A stretch of DNA of 64,000 bases from Desmodus rotundus (GCF_022682495.2 NC_071399.1:10521342-10585341), one strand, 5' to 3'. Positions 13,090-26,139 are shown, counted from the stretch's first letter. Notes: generated by a model from the letters alone, not told the origin. Numbers and translations: made by a program.

Positions 13090-13500
13090 TCAAAAAATCT
13101 TTTAACCTTTTTTAAACTTGGTCAATCTTTTGAGGAATCACCATATTGTTTTCCAGGGCAGGCGCACTATTTTACATTCTCACTAGCAGTGTGTACGGGT
13201 TCCAATTTCTCTCTATCCTCGGCCACACTTGGTTTTTCCTGGTTTCTTTTTTAAAAAATTTTGTTTGCATTTCCCTGATGATTAGTTATGTTTACATATA
13301 CATCTTTACATATACTTATCAACCATTTGTATATCTTCTCTGGAGAAATGTCTATTCAAGTCCTTTGTTCATTTTTTTAAATTGAGCTGTTTTTTTGTTG
13401 AGCTGTTTTCAGTGTTTTTCAAATTGATGTTTTTAGTGCTGAACTGCAGGAATTCTTTACATATTCTAGATAGTAACCTCATCAGATATAAAATGGGCAA
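13090..13500 (-). repeat. LINE-1 ORF2 3' region, antisense
   Basis: Reads as the reverse of L1 ORF2 C-terminal sequence: 'accatattgttttccagggc', 'ttctcactagcagtgtgta', 'gcatttccctgatgattag' and 'ggaattctttacatattcta'. The antisense frames across it are not genes. Confidence 0.75.
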
Positions 13501-13619
13501 GGCTCAAAAAGTTTTAAAGGCAAGTTTTACCAACTTTTACATAACAGAACATCCAATTTTTAATTATTTCCAAGGGTAGGAAAACAATGTTACTCTGGAA
13601 GTCATTTTATAAGGGTTGT

Positions 13620-14040
13620 ATCAGTCAGGTCCAAATTGGCTGATACAGGGAAACAGAACCAGTGGGAGATACATACGTATTCAGAGACTTATTGCAAGGA
13701 ATTGACTTAGGGAATTTTGAGAAATGAAATCCATAGGGCAAAACATCAGAGAAGGGTGGCTGGAGCTCATGGCCTGAGCTGAAATCGCTGTCCGCAGATG
13801 AAATTTCTACTGTCTGAGGAAAACTTCAATTCTCTTTGTAAAGACTTTCAAATGATTGAATCAGGCTCTCCTGAGATAATGTAGGATAATCATATAACAA
13901 AGATTTTAGGATAATCTCCTTAAAGTCAACTAATTGTGGATTTTAATCACATCTGCAAAACGCCTTCATTTAGTGTTTGAGTAAATAATTGGGGAACATT
14001 GGCTAGCCAAATTAATACATTAAACTGACTGTCACTGAGT
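13620..14040. repeat. Old interspersed repeat, family not named
   Basis: Contains 'gggaaacagaaccagtggga', 'ttattgcaaggaattgact', 'tttaatcacatctgcaaaa' and 'ggctagccaaattaataca'. This phrase order recurs widely in mammalian genomes as an interspersed repeat. I recognise the pattern but cannot assign a family. Confidence 0.55.
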
Positions 14041-15359
14041 TAATATATAGTAAAGCCTAAAAAAGAAGAGTTCAAACAAATTTTTGTCACAAATTGGAAT
14101 TAAAATCCCACCTGCCAAACCACAGAGCAACAACAAAAAGTATACAGCAAATCCAATTCAGCAATATATAAAATGAAAAAAATGTCCAAAATATAGATAT
14201 CTATCTTTGTATGCAATTCTAGGACTAAAAACCATTAGATCCCAAGTGTCTTTAAATTTTACTGCAAGCATATAGAATAGGCAACCCTCGTAACAGAGTA
14301 ATATGTTCATTATATCTCATTTTAAAGTATTTCATACTCTGAAAGCCCTTGTTCCATAGTTTAAACTGGTGAGGTATCACTGAAGGCAGAAAAATGCTAA
14401 CTACAATATATTCTCTTTCCATGAACTTTACTTCCTCAAGGTGAGCCCTTCAATGTTATCCAGCGTGGGAATTGCTCTGCTGCTTCATTCAGTTCACAAA
14501 TGATACTTTGTTCCCTAATTTACTATGAATCACTGGTTTAATCTATGCAATAACAGCCCTGAAAGAAGAAATATTTGTGTGTTTTTTATGAAGTTAAATT
14601 AAACTGGTGCTTTTATATTACCATTTCTGTTAATTTTTTCCAGCATCAAAGTGTGAATCCATTTATCCTTTGTAATAATACTCATCAACAGGAATATATG
14701 AACCAAAATAGTCACCTATAAAATTAGGCACATGGAGAAAAAATGCTGTAAAAGCAATAATACTTAAAGAGATATTGAATTCAAATAGGATTTGTCTTTT
14801 CAATAGCTAAGTTCCTTATTGCCAAAGTAGTATTTGAGTTAAAGGCTTCGAATAAAAGGAATTCAAACTAAATAGGGACAATGATTCTCTAGAAGACTAT
14901 TAAAAGGAAAAGTTTTCATCTAAAAATGTTTCTTGAATGATTAGGTATTTAATGTCAGGCTTGTATTAGAGACTAGAGATAACAGACAAATAAGGTGCAA
15001 CCTATTTTGTTTTTAAGGTTCTCATAAGTCTGGTGATAAGCTGAAAACCAGTATATAAGTATGTGATTGCATGACTATGTAATAAATGTTATAAAATATG
15101 TACAGGACGCTATGAGAAGATATAATCGCGGGAGAAGTAGACAGTGGTAAAAAACATTAAAAATTTGGAGAAAGTGATGCCAACTCTTCATCTTAAAAAA
15201 AAAATACCAGTTAGCTTACCCCTTAAGTCAATGATTGAGATCAGTAAGATGAAATATTATTACTAAGCTATTTTGTTGTCAGGGGGTAGAATCTTCTAAG
15301 GAAGGAGGTGTATTCTATAGGAAAACTGGAAGTAATACGTTAAGATAGTTTAGAGGCTA
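14041..15359. other. Unassigned AT-rich intergenic sequence
   Basis: No gene or named repeat recognised. Confidence 0.5.
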
Positions 15360-15720
15360 CCATTGTAGCCCTGTAATACTTGCTCCAGACAGAATCGTTG
15401 GATACCGAGGTTTGATCCATCGGGTTCTGCAGGTATCTTCCCTGGAATGTATTTTTTAACATGCCATTGGACCTTAGATGATTGCAACTTTCTGTCACTT
15501 CAAAGTGAATGCTGGTCGTCTGCACTCTTTCCATAGAGATGAAAGTCTCTGGGAACTTGAAGTGGGCAGATGAGGGATTCTACCGCTCCTTGTCGCCTTC
15601 TGCTGCTAGTGGGAACCGAAAACGAATCCTTTGTTTTTGGGCAGCTCGTCGTGTGCAACACCGTGAAGTGCAGAACACACGTTCTTCCAGCAACAATAAC
15701 TAAGGACATTTGTGCTTAAA
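15360..15720. other. CpG-enriched patch, possible regulatory element
   Basis: About 14 CpG dinucleotides were counted by eye in roughly 350 bases, against very few per kilobase in the flanks. Open frames of 64-69 codons lie on both strands with no recognised domain. No clear splice donor with a matching acceptor was seen. It could be an unmethylated regulatory element, a relatively young insertion not yet depleted of CpG, or a conserved element. Confidence 0.35.
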
Positions 15721-17324
15721 CCCTTCCTGCCCGATGGCCTGTGGGTTACCCTGAGATTTCATGTAAAATCTCTTTTGTGGCTCTGTACTGCTGTTTTCAA
15801 CTTCTCCATTAATACTTCAGACTGAGTGCAATGTTCTTATGAGACAGTGTATCCACAGCATTCTGCATTGTTTCCTCCTGTCTCAGAATGCTTGAGACGA
15901 CCCCTTTCAGGGCAGCCCTCCATTCTTCCCTGCTCTTTGGACCTGCTGATCTGATCCCCAGCTGCCTTACCAGAGGCTTCACCTGCCACGCCTCGTTAGC
16001 ATCAGGGAGCTCTAGTCCACTACCAGCCTCCAGGTCCCCAACAGTTTATTTTTGCTGCTCTATGACCCGGTAGCTGAACTTTCCCACTGTAGCTTTCGTA
16101 ACAGAGCTAAGCTTCTGACAAACCCACAGAGCAATTGATTTTTTGTTTGCTTTTGTTTCTTAGAGATTCTCTGCTTGAAGTACAGAGATCAAAGATCTGC
16201 ATCATTCTCTCTCCAAAGCCTAGCACGAGCTCTATCAAGAATCCCGTCTCAAACACACTTGTTACAACATATTTCTGCACTTCGTGTTTTCTAATCTCCT
16301 TGTGTTACCTTCTACTATTAGACTGAAAAATCCTTAGTACTGAGATCAAAATTCCTTAGAGAAGAAGCAATAAATCAACAGCTGTTTCCTTATAAGTCTA
16401 GATTTACCAAATGGAGAACGATCGTAATCTCTTGGACTTGGGAGGAAAAGGCAATAACTATATTTGTTTCACTTTGGCATGTAAAACAAAATGAAATATT
16501 GCTTTCATCAAAAATGAAAACAAAGATGTTTTAATTAGCAAGTGGATAGCAATTGTTCTAAAAATAAAATATATTCCCCATAATTAGTGTTCGTATTTTT
16601 TTTTCTTTAATAACTTGCTTAGCATAGAAAGTAGAAGAGCTAGTGCTGGATGCTTTATGGGAAAAGCTTTATAACGTGTCACGATTTTTTGCAGCACTGT
16701 AAACCAAACCGAACCAAACCAAAACAAAACAAAACCCACAGTAAATTGTATTGACAAGGTTTTCATGCGCAAAGCCTACATTTTATTGTACCATTATCTC
16801 TGAACAAATTGAGGCACAATATTTTGTTACACTGGACAGATACATTATTCAACATATAAAAAAATCAAAGTCCATTCAATAGTTTTAGCAAAGAGGATCA
16901 ATATTAGGTTTTGTAAGTTTGTATAAAAAATACTTCCTTTATCATAGCACTATCTTTTATAATAAGATTCATTTTTAAAATACCCCAAATAAATATTTTT
17001 ATTTTTAAGAGATGCATATTCAAGTTATCATTTTTCAAAGAGCTCTAACATTTATAGTTATTACATTTAGAGGAGGGAAGGTTGACATTCAGACCTACAA
17101 TAATACATCTCAGACTTAGGTTCTGAAACAGCTCTGACAACAGTTCTTTTAAGTCGTCTATTACTTACTAGCTAATATGCAACTTAGTCACAGTAGAACG
17201 TGTGGGGCTGGAACTCCTCCCAGGCGCTACCCATTTTCTACCACTTGAGATGTTCACTTATCAGAGAATCCAAAGTATTATAGGGCTTTTAGGTGAGGAA
17301 AACCCAGATATTTTATGTAAACAT
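15721..17324. other. Unassigned intergenic sequence
   Basis: No gene recognised. An AACCA/AAACA simple tract lies at about 16703-16736. Confidence 0.5.
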
Positions 17325-17705
17325 TAACCATAACAAAGTACAGTAACTATATTAGTATCAGACAAAATAGACTTCAGAACAAGTACTATTACCAAGGATA
17401 AAATGGGATATTGCATAATTATAAAAAGGTCAATTCATTAGGACAAGGTAACAACCCTAAACGTGTGCTAATTCTGAGCTTTAAAATACACAAAGCAAAC
17501 ATCGATAGAAACAATAGGAGACACAGACAGTTGCTGTTGGAGACTTCCACACTTGTCTTGTAATTGGTAGAGAAGACAGAAAATCAGTGAGAATATAGGA
17601 GTCGAATAGCGGCATCTACCGACTTGTCCTAATCAGACTCCATCCAAAAACAAAATACGCATTCTTTTCAAATGCACGTGGAATATTCACCAAGATAGAC
17701 CAGTA
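17325..17705 (+). repeat. LINE-1 ORF2 endonuclease-region fragment
   Basis: Reads like L1 ORF2: 'agtatcagacaaaatagact', 'aaaggtcaattcattagga', 'gttggagacttccacactt', 'cagaaaatcagtgagaata' and 'ttcaccaagatagacca'. The frame is broken by indels and it is truncated at both ends. Confidence 0.8.
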
Positions 17706-18156
17706 GGTCCTCTCCAACTTCGGTTGGGTATTTAAACCTAAAATGTTCAACACTCTTGTAAAAAAGTATTAGGGCATTGGCCAATTGCCTGCATCTGATG
17801 ATGGAAACAGCTGGATTCCCTTGGGCCCCTCACTACCTAGGTTGCAACTGGTATGTTAAAGGAAAGTGCCAGACTTCATTCTGTCCACCCTGTAACTACC
17901 TAATAGCAAGTAGGCAGAAAGACAGCCATAGAGCCTTGCCACCCTCAGTCCTTGGGTGCGTGACCAGCACGTTGGACAAATGGCTCACTCCAAAGCAGGC
18001 CCAGCATTTTCCATACCGGTTCAGTAAGCTTTCCTGTTATATCAGGTTTCACAGTTATCACCCGTGAGGGTGGGTTCCTAGGATCAAAGAGCGACCTAGG
18101 CCAAGGGACTACTCTGACAAGTTTGTGATTCCATTCTCATAAGATACTTATACTTC
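17706..18156. other. Unassigned intergenic sequence
   Basis: Contains a 96-codon + strand frame (17777-18067) rich in Cys, His and Pro but without zinc-finger spacing or any recognised domain. Treated as chance. Confidence 0.45.
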
Positions 18157-18221
18157 CTTTATTTATTTTTTATTTTATTTTATTTTATTTTATTTTATTT
18201 TATTTTATTATTTTATTTATT
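18157..18221. repeat. (TTTTA)n microsatellite
   Basis: About 65 bases of near-perfect TTTTA pentamers with TTTA interruptions at the edges. Confidence 0.95.
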
Positions 18222-19566
18222 CAAGGGCAATAGAGCCTACAAAATCATTCTTGCCTACCACCCATCTTGAACTCCACTCAGTTGGCTAATGAAAAAATTT
18301 GCCTTATATTCCTTGTGCTAATCAGCAATCCCCTGGTTTCAATTTAGATGTCAATTTCGAAAACTTGCCACCTCCATCTCGCCAGTGCAGATCACTGATT
18401 GAGGCATCTCAAAAGCTAATAAGCCATCCCCTAAGGTGTAGACTTATATTAATTTACACTTACATATAGAGCATGCTCCACTATAACTCTAAATAAATAC
18501 AGTTAGTCATACGATCCAGGAGTATATAAGCCAATGTACTAAAAATATGCTGAAATACTTTAAATGAAATTACCAAAAAAAATCTTGCAATAGAATTGAG
18601 GGTGGGAAGTTCGCAGCAGTAACGATGCCAAAAGGAAATCATGGTAAATGGGGAAGAAACACACTGCTTTTGACATTATTTTCTCCCATCTCTTAGCAAC
18701 TTTCCCCTAACTACCATTCTAGTTTTACTAAAAACAAGAAACAAATTTGCTGCCTGTAACAGGAGTTACTTTCTTTTGGCATCTATTAAAATGCTGTTTA
18801 TAAAGGTAGTAATGATTTTTAACATTAACGGTTCTTTGACAATAGAATTTAGCTACAATTTAATTATTTTACTTTTAGGACTATAAGAAAAATATTCTTG
18901 TTGCATCAAATATAAAAAAAGTTCTACCAACACAGGACATATTCCTAGCTGCACTTGGAGTCTACCCATGTTTTCTTATTTCAATCACAGCGAGTTAGAT
19001 CATTCAGTTGTGTTCATTTCACTGAGCCATTGAAGAAGTGTTCACCTTCTACATTCCAATTTTAATACCTACTCTTTGTTCTTCATTTGTATATGCCGAG
19101 TTCATCACTCAACTTCCACAGAGATTTATCTATTTATGATTGTTTTCAAACTTTTCCAAGGGTTTCCTTTAGTGGTAGAGAGAAATATGCTATCCACATG
19201 CTCAACTTTTCTTTGAAGGCTTCTTTCTCTTAAAAAATCCATATAAATTTTGCTGAAATACACAATTTATCACTGTTAATTCTTATATAAATGCTAATAT
19301 TTAAAACTCTAATCTCTTAAATCACATTAATCATGTAGCTTCACAAAATTCTTCCAGTTTCTCTCTGTGTGCCAATCTAATTCAGAATCAGAAACTTGGA
19401 GGATATAGCTAGGAACAAATTTAGGCATCATTGTGGAAAGTGAGAAATGTTTCATGAACCTACTTTTTTTTTTTTCCTTTTTACCGGTAGCCTAAAGGGA
19501 CCATATAAAGGAAAGCAAATAGAGTTACCAAGTTCATGAACTCCATTTTCCCTCATTCTGTTTCAG
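18222..19566. other. Unassigned AT-rich intergenic sequence
   Basis: No gene recognised. A T-run is present near 19466-19477. The right end is a pyrimidine tract leading to a candidate splice acceptor. Confidence 0.5.
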
Positions 19567-20045
19567 AACGACTATCTCGGTAAGAAACTGAAGAACACTG
19601 GAAGTGAATATTTGCTGAATCGGTACAGGCAGGAGTGATTCCACACGGAAGCAGCCAGTGTCCTCAAGGACCCCTGGAGTTTTCTTTATTCCCCAGAAGC
19701 CAAGTTGCAGTACTTATCTACCAGGTTCCTTCCTGGGAAACCTGGGAAGCCGTGAAGACTGCTTCTGGATTAAATACCAACCTGAAAAAAATGGCCATTT
19801 AATGCAGCCATTGCCCTTCAGGATCAATTGTCTTCTTGGAAGCCCAAACAAGAAATGGCTGACCGGCGAGGGACTTCCGAAGCTGCAAAGGACAAAGCGG
19901 CATCAGTTGTCCTCGGGATGGAAACTGGGTGACTAGAGATCAAGAGCAGGAAGGAGACTTTCTTTTTTGGTTCTCCTTATTCCCTTTCACTGTTGGTAGC
20001 ATATACATATAAAATACTTTTTAGAAAATAAATTTGTAATAATTT
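19567..20045 (+). other. Candidate terminal exon of an unrecognised transcript
   Basis: Three signals line up. A strong acceptor ('ccctcattctgtttcag', AG at 19565-19566) is followed by a locally GC- and CpG-richer segment, and an AATAAA lies at 20027-20032 with T-rich sequence around it. Inside is a 92-codon frame (19658-19936) that starts 'MSSRTPGVFF' and has no recognisable domain. If transcribed this would be a lncRNA or short-ORF last exon. No matching donor or upstream exon was identified, and each signal alone can arise by chance. It is 13 kb upstream of ZFP42 on the same strand. Confidence 0.25.
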
Positions 20046-21904
20046 TAACCAACAATTTAAAGACATCAGAAAGGAAGCAGCAAGTGTCTTTTGGTCTCAT
20101 TTATCATCATTTTAACCTAGGGTGGGGGCATATCACCAGACAGCTGTGGAGAAGCTCAAAGTCACACGCAAATAGCTTCCATGCCTGACACTGCTTCACA
20201 GTTGAGAATCTGCACAGTTTGTCCTTGAAACAAGAAAGCAGGTATGCAAATGTGAAGGGTAGGCTAAAGGCACCCAAATACTGCATTTGCTCCCATCTGT
20301 AAAAAGGGACAAAACAGAATATATATGCATTTACTCATTTATGCATAAGCAGTCTTTTGAAACTAAGATGCCTAAGACCTATAGGGACTCATGCTATAGT
20401 CATTGCACTGGATTGCATCTAATAAGTGGACACCAACTCAACTATAATTTGCTTTTCAATTTACTTAGATTTATTACAGGATTATCAAATTAGTGAAAAG
20501 AACACTCAATACAAAATAAATGAATCTAAGCAAAATCTTCCTATTACTATGAACCAATCCGAGGTAAAAGTTTGTTAAGATAATAGAGAGAAAATGTACC
20601 ATAATTATTCCCACAAAGAGTCCTCTCTACTCTGCTGGCTTCTCTCCCTTCCATCCAAAGTCCCCACAGACTAAGTGCATTGGAGTGAAAGGTCTGCAGT
20701 GGAATGAGCTCCTGAAGGTTGCTCTCCAGACTTGTGATCACCATCTTTCGATTCAAAGCCACCAGGACTCACTGGCTATAGTCACTGAGGGGGCTGGACA
20801 GTAAAGAAATACTTGACTAAGTACAAAGCCCTATATTGGGTCTTATGTCAGGAAGTCTATTAAAACAGCTGGAATATTGGGAAATGGATTGTGAAACTCT
20901 CTTTTTCCAAACTCCGCTTCAGAAAAATCTTTGACATGCTGAGAGTGATTAGCTCTCCTTGGTCAATCTGGGATGTTCAGAGGGAAGGGCAATGCTCATT
21001 ATTCACTTTTTATTTCATAGCCATTTAAGCCCATTTCTGCCAAGGAGCAGAGGCATTGGCTAAATGACTTCTAATTAAAAATATAGGGAAGTTTAAAGTG
21101 ACTTCATAAAGATGTCACGGCAATATAGTGCATTAGTAAATCACCAGAATTCCCCAGATCTAAGTGAATAAGCATAGATCTATTTCTTCTTGAATTTTTA
21201 TGTGAGGACATGGGTCCCTGTCCACTTCCAGGGTCTATTTGAACACAATCGCAGTTCTTTTCTTCTCTCCCAAATAACATCAGTACAGTGATTTATGTTC
21301 CTTCTCACCAGGGGAAAAGCAAATCCCTTCTTACACATAAATACATGTAGGAATCTGACAACTCCGACAACCCTTATGTCTACAGCCTCAACACAGGCAA
21401 GCTTTCTTCTCCTTTTCTCCAAGCTGTTTCCTTCCTCCCATCTCCTCTGTGGTTAACATTGACCTACTGCATGGAACCAAATCTTTTACCTTCTGACTCT
21501 CCCTCTCCATCAAAAAGCCTGGAGGAAAGTCACGAAGCATCATTAAGCACTGATTTAAAACTCTCAATAGGAAAAAAAAAGTGTTTCATTACAATCAAGT
21601 AAGTAGATTGATTTGTCCTCGGTTCTTTATGTAACGCCAAACACCTGTGCTATCTTAGATTATTCATTAGACTCAATGACGTGTGTGTTCATCCCAGTTA
21701 CTTATTTTGACCAGGAGGTGAGAATGAATACCACTTACACCTTCTTTGGATAGCTTGCTGTCTTTAAACTCACTGTTCCCACCCCCCAGCTTCAATCTCT
21801 GGCCTATACCCACACTCCTTAACTAGTTTTTGAAAGAGCTGTTAGTTATTTCTTCATTGGATCCAGCTTAACTTAAGCATTCTTAGTTATGGCTCCTATC
21901 ACAC
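20046..21904. other. Unassigned intergenic sequence
   Basis: No gene recognised. An octamer ATGCAAAT occurs at 20244-20251, but such 8-mers are expected several times by chance in AT-rich DNA of this size. Confidence 0.5.
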
Positions 21905-22060
21905 TGGTCTTCACACTTAAATGTGCACATGAATAACTTGGGTATTCTGTTAAAATTTAGATTCTCTTTCGGTAGGTCTGGAATGAGACCTAAAAATTTC
22001 CATTCCTGACAAGTTTCCGTGTGATGTCCATGTTGCCAATCTGAGATCACACACTGGTTT
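21905..22060. repeat. MER5A-like hAT non-autonomous element
   Basis: 'actggtcttcacacttaaat', 'gcacatgaataacttgg', 'gttaaaatttagattctctt' and the closing 'gagatcacacactgg' follow the MER5A order with decayed ends. Confidence 0.55.
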
Positions 22061-22434
22061 AAAATGTTCTATTGCAACCCTTTCTAAGGTTTGGGGGCTT
22101 CAAAAGGGCTCTGGAGAATAAATTATACTTCCCACTTAAGCATCATTTCTGCCAAATAGCCAGATCAGTCCATCAGAGAATATTTGTTTTATACCTACTT
22201 CAAAGTCCTTAGTAAAATATTTTCATCTTAGCTTAGTAGGAATTTTCTAAAGCCTTTGCCACTTCAAAACTTGAAAGACTTCTGTTGAAGCCTTTCAAAG
22301 GCCGTCAGCAGCCTATCAAAGTAGTTAACATTCTTCTCATTTCTCCTGATCTCCTCATCACCAAGCTATATTAATAGCATTTATAACTCAGTTCTGTGCA
22401 GGATCAAAGAGGCTTTCCAGAGTCTGGGGAGGTA

Positions 22435-22780
22435 TTTACCATTCACTGAACAAATATTTACTGAGTACCTACTACTTTCCAGGCACTGTTCCATGTACTG
22501 CTTACTGATGAACACAGAACACAGACAAGCAAAGCTCCTGGAGTTACGAAGGTCACACTCTATAGGAGTAGGAGATGGACAATAAAACATACAAATACAA
22601 ATAATCTCAGATAGTGATAAGTAAATGGCTAAAATAAAAGAAACATACTAAGCTAGCGTGTGACTGGAAAGTACTACTGCAGAACAGATGATTTTGGAAA
22701 GCCTTTTCTTCGTGATCCCATTAGAGTTGAGATGTAAATGATGAGAAGGAGGCAACCACGGAAAGTGCTGAAAGAGGGGC
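22435..22780 (-). repeat. LINE-2 3' end, antisense
   Basis: Starts 'cattcactgaacaaatattt', 'actgagtacctactacttt', 'ccaggcactgttccatgta', then 'gaggtgagatg'-like decayed sequence. This is the exact reverse order of the L2 terminus ('cagtgcctggcacatagtag ... aataaatatttgttgaatga'). Confidence 0.75.
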
Positions 22781-23711
22781 ATTTTAACGATCTACTTCCC
22801 ACGATTGTTTTCGTAGACTGTGTTCCTCCAAGTGATGGTAATGTGCGCAGTATTGTGTGGGTTTACTGAGTGCGTCTGAAAAGGCCAATTTGCAAATCCA
22901 GTTGGTACTCACTTATGTTTTCTCTTGCCTACATTTTTAGCTTTTTACAAGAAAAAATTGATGTAAGACAGCTTGTGTGAAGTTTGACTTAGAGATAAAG
23001 GGTGAAATGTATGTAGGTACAGATTTCCATAATCCATGAACAAGCTACATACAGAACATCTAAGCACATCATACATTCCTGGAAGGGAGGAAAAACTTCT
23101 TTGATAAACACTTATTAGTACATGCTATATATATATAAAAAACAATGTGCTTTACTTAATAAGCAAAATGTACATATAGAGAGACAAATATGAAATAGAT
23201 CATGTCATCAAGAAACTTTAAAAAATTATAAAGTAAAATAGAAAAAGTGAGAAATTAGAAATACAAAGCAATAAGAATTATCAGGTTGAAGAAAGGGTGA
23301 TTAATTTCTGTTGGAGAACCTGTAAATGTTTCAGTGAAAAGTTAGATTTGACTTAAGTCTTGAAATAGGAATAGGAGGCACCATATCAATAAAAAATTTT
23401 AAAGGCCATGGAAGTAGATGAGATCATTAGAGAAAAGTGGAGGGAAGAAAAAAGGCCTAAGCATTGAGCACGCTGTACAATGATGTTAGTGGCCTTGAAG
23501 ATGAGGAAGCACAATGAATGGAGATTTCAACCATGTCAAATGCTGCATGGATCCAGTAAGATGAACACTGAAAATCGACTTTGGATTCAGGATTTTGGAG
23601 GTACTTAGTGGCCTCAAAATATCTATTTCAGTGGAGAGTAGAAAGGAATGATTTATTAAAGTGGATTCAAGAGAAAAATATAAGGAGAAGAATTGAAAAT
23701 CAGCACTACAC
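22781..23711. other. Mostly unassigned, with possible antisense LINE-2 remnants
   Basis: The stretch 23230-23700 has purine-rich wording typical of antisense L2 bodies, but divergence prevents a firm call. No gene recognised. Confidence 0.4.
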
Positions 23712-23860
23712 ATTGGAGCTTCTCAAACTTGAATGTCATTATGAAGCCCAGAGATCCTGCTAAAATATAATTTCTGATTCAACAGGTCGAGTGGAAGCTG
23801 AGAGTTTGTATTTCCTCCAAGCTCCTAGGTGATACTGATATCATTGGTGGGTCATAACTT
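23712..23860. repeat. MER5A-like hAT non-autonomous element
   Basis: 'ggagcttctcaaacttgaat', 'gagatcctgctaaaatata', 'tctgattcaacaggtcgag' and 'ctcctaggtgatactgata' follow the MER5A order. Confidence 0.6.
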
Positions 23861-24369
23861 GAGTAGCAAAAGAAGAGGATCTCTCAGGAGTTTTGTATAA
23901 AAGGGAGCAATGAAATGAGGTGGGTGAGCAAAGTAACTGGAGGAGATATGGGGTCAAGGGAACTATTTTTAGAATTCTCATTGTCACAGCAAGTGTGCTT
24001 GAATATCAATGGGAATGATCCAGAGTTGAGAGGAAAAAAAAAATTGAAGATGGAGGATAGAGGGGATAATTATTTGAAGAACGCCCTTGAGTAGCCAGGA
24101 GAAAATGGAGACAAGTGATGAATGAAGGGGAAGCCCTCAGACAGTTCAGCGATGTTACCAATAAGAAATGCCAAGTGCCTGGGTATAGATGCAGGGTGGT
24201 GGGGGGTGTAGAGGTCCCCCCACCCAATTGTTTTTATTTCTCAATGAGATAAGATACTTAGCTGATAGGTCTAAGGAGAAGATGTTAGAGGTTTGAGGAA
24301 AAAGAGGACAGTGTGAAATAATCATGAGCTGGGGGAAAGAAGGATAAATAGTGGAGTGTAGATGATTTT

Positions 24370-24665
24370 TAAGGCAAGAAACTATTTTATATGATACTAT
24401 AGCAGTGGCTATACACCATTATACATGTGTCCAAACCACAGAACGTTCAACACCAAGAGTGAACTCTAATGTAAACTATGGACCTTGAGTGATAATGATG
24501 CTTCAATGTAGGTTCATCAATTTTAATAAAAACTCCACTCTGGTGGGGGCTGTTGATCAGGGGAAGGCTGCGCATGAGTGGAGGCAGAGGACATACAGGA
24601 AATCCCTGTCCCTTCACTCAGTTTTGCTGTGGACCTAAAACTGCTCTAAGATATAAAGTCTATTA
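24370..24665 (+). repeat. LINE-1 3' UTR
   Basis: 'tacatgtgtccaaaccacag', 'agtgaactctaatgtaaac', 'caatgtaggttcatcaattt', 'ccactctggtgggggctgtt', then 'gctgtggacctaaaactgct' and 'ctaagatataaagtct'. This is a nearly complete old L1 3' UTR. Confidence 0.85.
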
Positions 24666-24711
24666 TATAAGTAAATAAATAACCGTGAGAATGTATATTG
24701 ACTAGGGAAGT

Positions 24712-25005
24712 TTTTCTCAACCCTATCAGACCAATACCCCTTTTATAACACATTTTTAACATTTTTGCTACCATTATAAAAATAAAATAATCATCATTTA
24801 ATCTACCTACACCTATTTTTAAGTCAACATAATGTCCTCACTATAATATAAAGGAATAAAAGAAAAAAATAATTCATAATAAAATAATATGTGTTTCCCT
24901 ACGTAAATACTCAAGCCTGAGAGTATTGGGGAGATCAAAAACGTCTCTACGAAAATACTTTCTGCCCTCTAGGGGGCGATACTACCCTTGATGAGAAACA
25001 TTCCT
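24712..25005. repeat. Possible hAT-type non-autonomous transposon
   Basis: Imperfect inverted ends: 'gtttttctcaaccctatc' on the left and 'ttgatgagaaacattcc' on the right. The ends are of the 'tttctcaacc ... gagaaac' kind common in old hAT elements, with an AT-rich interior. No transposase. Confidence 0.4.
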
Positions 25006-26139
25006 GACAAAAATGACTGGGGACTCCTTTGTTTGAGAAAGTGTAAGCCATTCAACGTCATTAGAAATCATTAAAGTGGCAACACTGAAAGAATATTAAA
25101 CATAGAATTTACTTTCTCAGATCACAGCAGCTTTAGGGAAACCGTCCCTGATCTTCTGGATTTGGTCACAGCCTTCTATCACGGGCTCTTACAACACCCG
25201 ACACTTACCCTTCACTGTCCTAATAGCTGCATTTTGACATTTACAGACATGATTATTTGGTTATCTGTATTTAAATATTTGATATTTTGTTAGTCATAAG
25301 TTTTTGCTCTAATTTTAACTTTTAATAAGGCATAAATATTAATTTTAATTAGATTGATTCTTATTAATCTGATTTCCTTTTTGGTGCCCTTTAAATTTTG
25401 CTGTGGAAAACCAGCGAGTGTCTGCATTCATCCTAGTTCTAGCCTGGCACCTGCAGCGTGCAAACCCCAGGAGGCCTGGGGACAGGGCCTAGAAGAGTGG
25501 CCTGTCTGGGGCAGAGAGTCTGTGTAGAGTGAATTGAAGCATATTTATAGCTTTGGCTTTGTACGCTTTTAAAGAAAAATGTCTGGTAACACTGAAATAA
25601 ATTGTCAAAATACAATTCTTAAAAACTGACTGTGATGTTATTGGTAAATGAATTACTATGACTAACATTCCAACAATCCAAAAAATGACTCTTTGTGTCC
25701 ATTTCCGAAGGCAGCTCACTTTTATTTCATAGGTTAATTGGCTCTGCAGATTGTTTTGGAAAAATTCAGTTTCCCTTGATCTGGGTTTATGTGAGAATAG
25801 ATGAGTTCCTAACGTTTGGGTTACTTCTCCAGGACCGTGGGAAGGAAAACTCAAACTAACTGGGAGCAGACTAATTTAGGTAAGAGATGGAATGTAAAAT
25901 GCAAATTTACATTTTCTAAAGATGTTGCCTCCACTTCCCGGACAGTAGTCATGGGACACAAATCTGGTCACTCAACTGAGTCAATAGTGGGGACAGGGAT
26001 TACAAATTAATCTAGACGATTCCCGAATTGTCTAAACGGGTGAGTGAGTGATAACAACAGGGTGTGATCTGGGGAGGTGCACGAAAGGATTAAATGAAAG
26101 AAATGATCCTTGGCTTCAATGATGTCTCCCCTTCTCTCT
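25006..26139. other. Unassigned intergenic sequence
   Basis: Contains a 121-codon minus-strand frame (25489-25854). It has one hydrophobic run (around 'VIFWIVGMLVIVIHL') but no recognised family, no splice context and no conserved motif. Taken as chance. Confidence 0.45.

Noticed and set aside
17777..18067. Cys/His-rich 96-codon frame as a small zinc-binding protein
   Set aside because: Cysteines and histidines are not in any zinc-finger spacing. No supporting context.
25489..25854. 121-codon minus-strand frame with a hydrophobic segment
   Set aside because: No family resemblance, no splice or promoter context, AT-rich composition like its flanks. One such frame is expected by chance in 64 kb.
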